64,000 bases of DNA from an uncultured Clostridia bacterium (GTDB taxonomy: Bacteria > Bacillota > Clostridia > Christensenellales > Aristaeellaceae), in the NCBI GenBank assembly GCA_934662505.1, contig CAKUKE010000002.1, forward strand, positions 1 through 64,000, in the 5' to 3' direction. The notes beneath the pieces are model-generated. The model was given only the letters and a program-made list of their open reading frames with translations, did no database searches and was not told where the DNA came from. Shown piece after piece: positions 58,035 to 64,000 of the stretch (the first letter of the stretch is position 1; each line of letters starts with the position of its first letter). Made by a program: the position numbers and the translations under genes.

Positions 58035-58711
58035 ACAACATGCCTCCTCTTAAAGTGCAGGGGCGCGAAGGACAGGGGTACCGACAAGAGCAGATAGCAC
58101 CCTGCGCGCCCGGATGGTGAGAGCGTCTGCCACATCGGAATGGGAAAGGGCAGCGCCCGGAGAAACAGATAATTTGCGCCGAAGAGCCGGTTGGCCGCCA
58201 GCGCGCCGGTCAGAAGCGTCAGGCACAGGCCGAACACGCCGAGCCCTTCCGTCAGGCCGCCGCGCCGTGAAAGCGTCTGCCATGCGCTGCAGGATGCTTT
58301 GGCACAGGGTCTGCGTTCTGCGGCGCGGGGCGCCAGAAGGGGCGCAAAGGCGATCAGCGCATGGAGAAGGGTAAAGGATAAACGGGTCAAAAACGGCCAG
58401 CGGGTGGCGACCACGGCGGGAAACAGCAGCGCCAGCGCTGCGCCGGGCACGGAGAACCGTTTGAAAAAACGATCCAGCCCGGGAATGCGCCCCGTCAAAA
58501 AGGGGTAGGTCATCAGCCCGGAAAAGCTGCACAGGTGCAGGGGGAGCGCCGTCTGAAAGGAGAGCAGACCGTCCGGCACAAGGCAGATGCACTGGACGAT
58601 CATGCACACCGGCGGCAGCAGCCCCCATCCCCTGCGCATGCGGGCGGTTACGCCTTTCCGGCGGCACAGACAGGCCGCCCATAAGACGCAGACGGAAACG
58701 GTCAGGGACAA
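58031..58711 (-). CDS. YwaF/TMEM164-like membrane protein
   Basis: The 226-residue protein has six to seven membrane segments. Signature-like elements of the family are LPLHLCSFSGLMTYPFLTGR (~75-94) and GANYLFLRALPFPIPMW (~180-196). Eukaryotic relatives act as acyltransferases on lipids; bacterial function is not established. Overlaps pfkA by four bases. Confidence 0.78.
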   Translation of the reverse strand: MSLTVSVCVLWAACLCRRKGVTARMRRGWGLLPPVCMIVQCICLVPDGLLSFQTALPLHLCSFSGLMTYPFLTGRIPGLDRFFKRFSVPGAALALLFPAVVATRWPFLTRLSFTLLHALIAFAPLLAPRAAERRPCAKASCSAWQTLSRRGGLTEGLGVFGLCLTLLTGALAANRLFGANYLFLRALPFPIPMWQTLSPSGRAGCYLLLSVPLSFAPLHFKRRHVV

Positions 58712-58751
58712 AACGCATCACCCAAAGGTAGTATGGGCAAAGTGCGGGGAC

Positions 58752-60485
58752 TTATTTCCCCCGTTTGTTCAGACCGAGGGTTCCAAGCAGAGAGCGGGTC
58801 AGGCTGCTGCCCACCGTCCGTCCGGCGCTGGTGGTGGCGCTGCGGGCAAACGACTCCAGCAGCTGCTCTCCAAAGCCTTTTTCTTCTTTTTTGCCGGTTT
58901 TCCTGCCGGAGGGCGGCTGTTTTGCTTCAACCGTCTGCGCCTGCGCAGCGCTTTCGGGAAGAACGGTCGCGCTTTGTGCAGGGGAATAAACGGGTTGCGC
59001 CGGCTGGACGGGCTGCGCCTGCACAGGCTGCTGCATGGTGGGCAGCGGCAGTTCTTCGTACTGGCCGGTGGCAGGGTTGAACACCCGGAAGGTCATGGGC
59101 GCGGCGGGCTGTGCCTGCGGCGCGGTCTGAAGGGGAGCGGACGCATCCTGCGTGGTGGGCACGGGCTGCACCACCCGCGTGGCGGCGGCGCCTGCCCGGG
59201 TCATGCGGGCGGAGAGCATTTCATAGGCGCTTTCCCGGTCAAAGGGATGGTCGTACTTGTCGCCCAGTGCGTCGGTTTCAATAAAGACCTGCCTTAGCGC
59301 GTCATCGATGGTTCCGATGGCGGACTGAGGCGGCAGGATGGTGGCGCGCTGGGTGACGGAGGGGGAGCCGTCCTCCTGCAGGAAGGAGAGCAGCGCTTCG
59401 CCGGTTCTGAGCGTCTGCAGCGCTTCCTCGGTGTCAAAAGCGGGATTCGGACGCATGGTCTGCGCCACGGCGTGCAGCGTTTTCTGCTCTCTGGGCGTAA
59501 AGGCGCGCATGGCATGCTGCACCTTGTTGGAAAGCTGCGCGAGCACGGAGGAAGGGATGTCGGCGGGCGCCTGCGTCACCATGTACACGCCTACCCCTTT
59601 GGAACGGATCATCCGCACCGTCTGCTCGATGCGCTCCAGGAGCGCCTTGGAGCAGTCCTTGAAAAGCAGGTGCGCCTCGTCAAAGAAAAATACCATTCGG
59701 GGCAGCGCCGCGTCTCCCTGCTCGGGCAGGCAGGCGTTCAGCTCGCTGAGCATCCACAGCAGGAAGGTGGAGTACATGACGGGCTTGTTGTACAGCAGAT
59801 CGCCCGACAGCACGTTGATGACGCCCCGGCCGTTTTCATCCTGCGCGATCCAGTCGGCAATGTCCAGCGCAGGTTCGCCGAAGAACACGTCGCCGCCCTG
59901 AGATTCCAGAATGGCGATGGCGCGCTGAATGGCGCCGACGGAGGCTCTGGTGATGTTGCCGTAGTCCAGCGTGTAGCGGGCGGCGTTTTCGCCCACATAG
60001 GACAGCATGGCCTTGACATCCTTCAGGCCGATCAGCAGCAGCCCTTCGTCGTCCGCAATGCGGAACAGCAGGTGCATCACACCGCTCTGGGTGTCGTTAA
60101 GCTGGAGCAGTCGGGAAAAAAGCAGAGGACCCATTTCGCTGACCGTTGTGCGGATGGGGTGCCCCTTCTGACCGTACACATCCCAGAAAACGACGGGATT
60201 GGCGGCGGGGGTGTAAACGTCCTGCGCGCCGCAGGCGGTCAGCCGTTCCGCGATTGCTTCGGTGGTTTCGGCGGGCTTGCACAGACCGGACATTTCCCCT
60301 TTGTTGTCCGCCAGAAAGACGGGCACGCCCAGTTTGGAAAAACCTTCCGCCAGCACCTGCAGGGAAACGGTCTTGCCCGTTCCCGTGGCGCCGGCAATGA
60401 GACCGTGGCGGTTGGCCATGGCGGGCAGAAGGGAGACGGCGCCCTCAGACGAGGTGCCGAGCCAGATGGTGTCGTTCAGCAGCAT
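58752..60485 (-). CDS. HerA-like ATPase (DUF853/YjgR family)
   Basis: The 577-residue protein has a RecA-like fold with Walker A GLIAGATGTGKTVSLQVLAE (~28-47), FLADNKGEMSGL, Walker B RMVFFFDEAHLLFKD (~265) and GVYMVTQAPADIPSSVLAQL. A proline/alanine/glutamine-rich linker (~440-540) leads to a basic C-terminus (FARSATTSAGRTVGSSL). The family is widespread but uncharacterised. AAGGAGG precedes the ATG at 60485. Confidence 0.9.
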   Translation of the reverse strand: MLLNDTIWLGTSSEGAVSLLPAMANRHGLIAGATGTGKTVSLQVLAEGFSKLGVPVFLADNKGEMSGLCKPAETTEAIAERLTACGAQDVYTPAANPVVFWDVYGQKGHPIRTTVSEMGPLLFSRLLQLNDTQSGVMHLLFRIADDEGLLLIGLKDVKAMLSYVGENAARYTLDYGNITRASVGAIQRAIAILESQGGDVFFGEPALDIADWIAQDENGRGVINVLSGDLLYNKPVMYSTFLLWMLSELNACLPEQGDAALPRMVFFFDEAHLLFKDCSKALLERIEQTVRMIRSKGVGVYMVTQAPADIPSSVLAQLSNKVQHAMRAFTPREQKTLHAVAQTMRPNPAFDTEEALQTLRTGEALLSFLQEDGSPSVTQRATILPPQSAIGTIDDALRQVFIETDALGDKYDHPFDRESAYEMLSARMTRAGAAATRVVQPVPTTQDASAPLQTAPQAQPAAPMTFRVFNPATGQYEELPLPTMQQPVQAQPVQPAQPVYSPAQSATVLPESAAQAQTVEAKQPPSGRKTGKKEEKGFGEQLLESFARSATTSAGRTVGSSLTRSLLGTLGLNKRGK

Positions 60486-60529
60486 GGATGCTCCTCCTTA
60501 TGCACGTAAAGCGCGTTTCTTTTGCAGGG

Positions 60530-61675
60530 TCAGAACGGGGCGGCGGGGACGATCAGTGCTGCAGCCTGGGCGCTGATACCCGTGCCGTCTCCTTCGTAGC
60601 CCATTTTTTCGGTCGTAGTGGCTTTGACGGAAACATTGTCCATGTCCGTTTCAAGGGCGGCGGCGATATTCTGACGCATTGCATCCAGATACGGCGCCAG
60701 CTTGGGACGTTGGGCAACGATGGTGACGTCGCAGTTGCCCACGCGATAGCCCTTTTCCTTCAGCCGGGCGAAAGCGCGCTGCAATAGCAGCAGGGAGGAA
60801 ATGTCCCTGTAACGCTCGTCCGTATCCGGGAACAGCTTGCCGATATCGCCCAGCGCGGCGGCGCCCAGCAGCGCATCCGTCAGGGCGTGGAGCGCCACAT
60901 CCGCGTCGCTGTGCCCAAGCAGCCCTTTTTCAAAGGGAATGTTCACGCCGCCCAGAACCAGTGGGCGTCCTTCCACCAGACGGTGGGCGTCAAACCCGGT
61001 GCCTGTCCGGGGCAGAGAAGAAAACAGCGCCTGCGCCATGCGGTAATCCTCCGGGGTGGTCAGTTTGAAGTTGCGTTCGCTGCCGGCGACCAGATGGACG
61101 GGAACCCCCATGGCTTCCACCAGGCCTGCGTCGTCTGTTTTGTCATCCCGGGCGGCACGGTGGGCTTCCACAAGCAGTTCTTTGCGAAAGCCCTGAGGCG
61201 TCTGGACGGCGTAAAGACCGTCCCGGGGCGGGGTGGATAAGACCCTGCCGTCCGGCGCGGCGTATTTGACCGTGTCCTTCACCGGCACGGCGGGTACAGC
61301 TGCCCCGTATTCGGCGGCGCCACGGAGCACGGCGCGCACGGTCGCCTCGTCGATCAGCCCCCGGGCGCCGTCGTGGATGAGCACCGTATCGCAGTCTGCG
61401 GGCACGCAGGCAAGCCCCGCCCGCACGGAGGCCTGACGGGTAACGCCGCCCGGGACGAGGGCGTCCGCCGCCACATGGTAGCGGGCGAGCAGGGGGGGCA
61501 GCAGGGGCAGATCCTCCTTCCGGGCGACCAGCACGGTATGCGGGCAGCAGGAAGCGAAGACCCGCATGCAGCGCACAAGGGCGGGTACGCCGCCCAGCGG
61601 CAGAAACGTTTTGTTCTGCGACGCGCCCATGCGCACACCGCTGCCGCCGCAGAGAAGAATGACGCAGCTGTTCAT
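60530..61675 (-). CDS. ispDF: Bifunctional IspD-IspF (MEP pathway)
   Basis: The 381-residue fusion covers two steps of isoprenoid synthesis: CTP transfer to 2-C-methylerythritol-4-phosphate (IspD, 1-~222) and MEcPP formation (IspF, ~225-381). IspD motifs: ILLCGGSGVRMGASQNKTFL, VLIHDGARGLID and DDAGLVEAMG. IspF motifs: RTGTGFDAHRLVEGRPLVLG (metal D and H), GLLGHSDADVALHALTDAL and DIGKLFPDTDERY. In most Bacillota these are separate genes. Overlaps the DUF4364 gene by four bases. Confidence 0.95.
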   Translation of the reverse strand: MNSCVILLCGGSGVRMGASQNKTFLPLGGVPALVRCMRVFASCCPHTVLVARKEDLPLLPPLLARYHVAADALVPGGVTRQASVRAGLACVPADCDTVLIHDGARGLIDEATVRAVLRGAAEYGAAVPAVPVKDTVKYAAPDGRVLSTPPRDGLYAVQTPQGFRKELLVEAHRAARDDKTDDAGLVEAMGVPVHLVAGSERNFKLTTPEDYRMAQALFSSLPRTGTGFDAHRLVEGRPLVLGGVNIPFEKGLLGHSDADVALHALTDALLGAAALGDIGKLFPDTDERYRDISSLLLLQRAFARLKEKGYRVGNCDVTIVAQRPKLAPYLDAMRQNIAAALETDMDNVSVKATTTEKMGYEGDGTGISAQAAALIVPAAPF

Positions 61676-62211
61676 GCTTTTTTCTCCGCCAGACCGTTGA
61701 ACAGGTTCGCATAAATCTCCTGCGCTTTGTCCGGCCAGTTTTCCTTCATGGTTCTTGCCATTTCCTCGCTGGGCAGCGAAAGGGATACGTGCAGCATCTC
61801 CATATCCTGCTCCATGACCCGCAGATGCAGTTCAAACTCGCCCCGTTTGGTCTGGTGATATTCGCTCAGGTATTCCTGTTCGCGCTGCACCCGTTTTTTC
61901 CAGTCGGGCGCAAGGGAGCAGATCAATTCCTTTATGCTGGCAGGGATACGGTTGCCGAAAAGGGACAGGGTCTCCTCGCCGGCGGGGGTCGCTTCGTAGA
62001 AGGACTGCCCCACACGCTCAAAGCGAACGGCCTGTCCGTCCCTGCAAAGGTCGGACAGGGTGAACATCATATCGAAATAGTTCATCAGATCGTGATCGAA
62101 CAGAAACTGCAGCAGTTGCATGTCGCTGCAGCGGCCGCACTGGCTGAGAATAAGCAGTATGAGCAGCTTCTGCTCGAAATCCGGCGATCGTCTGGGTCTT
62201 TCCAACGCCAT
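61672..62211 (-). CDS. DUF4364 family protein, possible winged-helix regulator
   Basis: The 179-residue protein begins MALERPRRSPDFEQKLLILL and contains an N-terminal helix-turn-helix-like region (MQLLQFLFDHDLMNYFDMMF, DLCRDGQAVRFERVGQSFYE). The C-terminal half is alpha/beta (RGEFELHLRVMEQDMEMLHV). The family is clostridial and uncharacterised. GGAGG stands five bases before the ATG at 62211. It is the first gene of the long minus-strand run. Confidence 0.85.
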   Translation of the reverse strand: MALERPRRSPDFEQKLLILLILSQCGRCSDMQLLQFLFDHDLMNYFDMMFTLSDLCRDGQAVRFERVGQSFYEATPAGEETLSLFGNRIPASIKELICSLAPDWKKRVQREQEYLSEYHQTKRGEFELHLRVMEQDMEMLHVSLSLPSEEMARTMKENWPDKAQEIYANLFNGLAEKKA

Positions 62212-62338
62212 AGATACCTCCATCAGAGCAAAACCATGAGGCTGTTATTTTCAAAAGAAAATATTCTCACCTGCACGGGAAAAATCCTGCATGGCAGGCC
62301 GGAAAAACGCGAAAAAATACGCGTGTTGTCCCGGGTGC

Positions 62339-62367
62339 TTGCATGCAGGCGCGCTTTTTGGTACAAT
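62339..62367 (+). promoter_or_regulatory. Promoter of the UxaB-like C-terminal domain gene
   Basis: TTGCAT (62339-62344) and TACAAT (62362-62367) with a 17-base spacer, in the divergent region from DUF4364. Confidence 0.7.
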
Positions 62368-62405
62368 GGAGCAGACAATGACGGAGAAAGGGCGGCAAAA
62401 CGGTC

Positions 62406-63116
62406 ATGGCGGAGAAAATACCGGGAAGCGGACGGGCGCTGGACGCATATCAACTGACGGAATGGTGGACGGACGCATTTGCTTCGGTCTGCTTTCTGCT
62501 GGGGCTGGAGGACGTCAGGCAGTGCATGCAGGATGGCGAAGCCAGAGATTATCTGGGGCATATGCTGATGAAGGAAGTGCTCCCCTTTGTGACCCTTTCC
62601 GGGGAAAACAACGGTGAAATCCAGGTGGCGGCGGCCTGCGCGGCCATGGAAAGCGGCGCGGTGCCCGTGCCCCTTCTGTCCCGGCTGAACGGGCTGTGCG
62701 AACGGTGGGAAGCCCGGTTTATTCCCATGATGGCGCAGTATGCGCAGACGCACGACGGTACCCTGCCGCCCTGCCTGACGCTGAGCCTCGCCGCGTTGGT
62801 GATGCTGTTTGCCGGTGTGCGCCGGGAGGAGGACGGCCGCTACAGCCTGCTCAGAGGAGAGGACAGGGTGTACCCCGAGGAGGATGAGGAGCGGCTTGCC
62901 GCCTTCTCCCACCTTTCCTGCGATATGGCCAGTGAGGCGTTGGCGGATGCGGCGCTGTCCGACCGTGTGGTGTGGCGGGAAGATCTGCGCGAGGTGGCGG
63001 GATTGAGCGACGCCGTGGCGGGCGCGATTCTGTCCCTGCAGCTCTCCGGCGTGCGCGCCGCCATGAACAGCGCCGCGGCGCAGCATCACACAAGCGCGTG
63101 GAAACGGGTCAAATAA
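62406..63116 (+). CDS. Stand-alone protein resembling the C-terminal half of tagaturonate reductase (UxaB)
   Basis: The 236-residue protein lines up with the helical C-terminal domain of mannitol dehydrogenase-type enzymes, especially UxaB. It has YLGHMLMKEVLPFV, a helix with LNGLCERWEARFIPMMAQYA (counterpart of SKFKTRVLPSLLEY), LPPCLTLSLAALVMLFAG, and a closing VVWREDLREVAGLSDAV. The NAD-binding Rossmann half is absent, and no remnant of it lies upstream. The gene has its own promoter, so it is likely a functional single-domain protein rather than a fresh truncation. Catalytic function is doubtful. The ATG at 62406 has only a distant GGCGG. Confidence 0.65.
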   Translation: MAEKIPGSGRALDAYQLTEWWTDAFASVCFLLGLEDVRQCMQDGEARDYLGHMLMKEVLPFVTLSGENNGEIQVAAACAAMESGAVPVPLLSRLNGLCERWEARFIPMMAQYAQTHDGTLPPCLTLSLAALVMLFAGVRREEDGRYSLLRGEDRVYPEEDEERLAAFSHLSCDMASEALADAALSDRVVWREDLREVAGLSDAVAGAILSLQLSGVRAAMNSAAAQHHTSAWKRVK

Positions 63117-63130
63117 GGAAGAAGAAAGCC

Positions 63131-63646
63131 ATGCATATCGTTTTGTTTGCGCCGGAGATTCCTCAGAACACCGGTAATATCGCCCGCACCTGCGCGGCGG
63201 CGGGGTGCGATCTGACGCTGGTGGAGCCCCTTGGTTTTTCCCTGTCGGACAAGTACCTCAAGCGGGCGGGCATGGATTATTTTTCCATGGTGGAAATCAG
63301 CGTGGCGTCCGACTTCGGTCAGGTGCTCCGGCAGTTTGACGGCTGCAGCTTTTACTTTGCCACGACCAAGGCGCCCCGGGCATACTCGCAGGTGCGTTAT
63401 GCGCCGGACGATGTGCTGGTGTTTGGCAGCGAAAGCCGGGGACTGCCGGAAAACCTGCTGAGCAGGCGCTACGGCGACTGTGTGCGCATTCCCATGCGGG
63501 CGGAGGCACGGTCGCTGAATCTGGCGGTGTCCGTGGCGGTGGTCGTCTTTGAAGCGCTCCGGCAGCAGGGTTTTGCAGGGCTTGCAGAAACGGGCGCGCT
63601 GACAGGGCGGCCGGAGGACGGCGCGCCATGGATGGATCTGTTGTAA
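63131..63646 (+). CDS. trmL: tRNA (cytidine34/uridine34-2'-O)-methyltransferase TrmL
   Basis: TrmL methylates the wobble ribose of tRNA-Leu species. The 171-residue SPOUT protein starts MHIVLFAPEIPQNTGNIART, with LVEPLGFSLSDKYLKRAGMD, VFGSESRGLPENLL, and the knot motif VRIPMRAEARSLNLAVSVAV. The ATG at 63131 fits the family; the longer open frame upstream overlaps the previous gene. Confidence 0.96.
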   Translation: MHIVLFAPEIPQNTGNIARTCAAAGCDLTLVEPLGFSLSDKYLKRAGMDYFSMVEISVASDFGQVLRQFDGCSFYFATTKAPRAYSQVRYAPDDVLVFGSESRGLPENLLSRRYGDCVRIPMRAEARSLNLAVSVAVVVFEALRQQGFAGLAETGALTGRPEDGAPWMDLL

Positions 63647-63664
63647 AAAAAGGCGGTGAGGCCA

Positions 63665-63889
63665 ATGTACTCGGATAATCGGGACAGGTATGCCCTGAGA
63701 AAGAAAATGGAGCGGCTGGAAAGGCAGAACAGGTTTCGTCTGGCTTCCGGCATGCTGGATTTTATCGGCATGGTGGCGGGTGTGGCCTGCGTTTTGATCC
63801 TGCTTGCGCTCCTGCTCAGTCTGGTGAACTGGCTGCGGCAGGATATCAGCAGTACTTTTGCCATTTTTCAATCGCATTTTGAGCAGTGA
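63665..63889 (+). CDS. Small single-span membrane protein
   Basis: The 74-residue protein has a charged N-terminal helix (RDRYALRKKMERLERQNRFR, ~6-25), one long membrane segment (~34-55, FIGMVAGVACVLILLALLLS) and a short tail. No family recognised. The ATG at 63665 follows GGTGAGG; a GTG three codons upstream is possible. Confidence 0.65.
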   Translation: MYSDNRDRYALRKKMERLERQNRFRLASGMLDFIGMVAGVACVLILLALLLSLVNWLRQDISSTFAIFQSHFEQ

Positions 63890-63919
63890 TTCGGTCGATA
63901 CTACAAAGGAGGCGGGCGC

Positions 63920-64000
63920 ATGCTGGTATCCTGGGAGGATCTTCTGTCCCGCATTGAAAGCTGCGATCGGTGCGGTCTGTGCAGAAATATTCAGCACAAG
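63920..64000 (+). CDS. Family 4 uracil-DNA glycosylase, N-terminal fragment (cut by window end)
   Basis: The 27 visible residues start MLVSWEDLLSRIESCDRCGL and continue CRNIQHK. They match the N-terminus of iron-sulfur family 4 uracil-DNA glycosylases, where CxxCxLC supplies cluster ligands. AAAGGAGG (63905-63912) lies 7 bases before the ATG. The rest is outside the window. Confidence 0.75.
   Translation, partial: MLVSWEDLLSRIESCDRCGLCRNIQHK

Overview
The window looks like a chromosomal segment, including the replication origin, from a fairly GC-rich anaerobic-type Bacillota, probably class Clostridia. The evidence is a yicC-remA-gmk-rpoZ-coaBC-priA-def-fmt-rsmB-rlmN-stp-prkC-rsgA-rpe cluster in the classical Bacillota order, plsX-acpP-rnc-smc-ftsY, RemA, a DUF4364 protein, a Gram-positive-type YidC without a periplasmic domain, and many GGAGG ribosome binding sites. 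I cannot name the genus.

Layout. 1-97: 3' end of a 5S rRNA gene and its terminator. 97-3000: an AT-richer accessory segment with a 508-aa TnpB/Cas12-like RuvC protein, then a strongly structured intergenic RNA candidate, then two identical 33-bp repeats plus one degenerate repeat separated by 35- and 33-bp unique spacers (CRISPR-like). 3.0-6.7 kb: alr, a membrane protein, rsmD, coaD and a coiled-coil protein. 6.75-9.7 kb: rpmH-rnpA-yidD-yidC-khpB. 10.3-10.5 kb: initiator and elongator tRNA-Met. 10.5-13.3 kb: a small AT-richer island (GIY-YIG protein and WG-repeat protein, minus strand) lying between two near-identical terminator hairpins. 13.5-28.1 kb: the large housekeeping cluster from yicC to rsmA. 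28.1-28.7 kb: a junk-like gap with two truncated tRNA-Ser 5' halves. 28.7-32.6 kb (minus): rpmB, a phosphoribosyltransferase, GtrA and polytopic membrane proteins. 32.8-38 kb: secreted proteins, a SpoVK/CbbX-like AAA ATPase, a glycosyltransferase and an oxidoreductase. 38.3-44.8 kb: plsX-acpP-rnc-smc-ftsY. 45-46.6 kb: pyk behind a structured leader. 46.9-50.7 kb (minus): MerR-RDD fusion, parB, parA and an unknown protein. 50.7-52.5 kb: DnaA-box region (oriC candidate) and dnaA. 52.5-62.2 kb (minus): YitT, an ATPase, two ATP-grasp ligases, pfkA, YwaF, a HerA-like ATPase, ispDF and DUF4364. 62.4-64 kb: a stand-alone UxaB-like C-terminal domain, trmL, a small membrane protein and the start of a family-4 uracil-DNA glycosylase.

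How it fits together. Most genes serve translation (ribosomal proteins, rRNA/tRNA modification, initiator tRNA, Def/Fmt), membrane protein insertion, cofactor and lipid precursor synthesis, chromosome replication and segregation (DnaA, ParAB, SMC, PriA), Ser/Thr phosphosignalling and glycolysis (Pfk, Pyk). The strongest candidate for a little-described system is the TnpB-like nuclease, structured RNA and mini repeat array at 0.6-2.6 kb. It resembles an intermediate between a transposon-borne TnpB and a minimal type V CRISPR effector, and it sits directly behind an rRNA operon.
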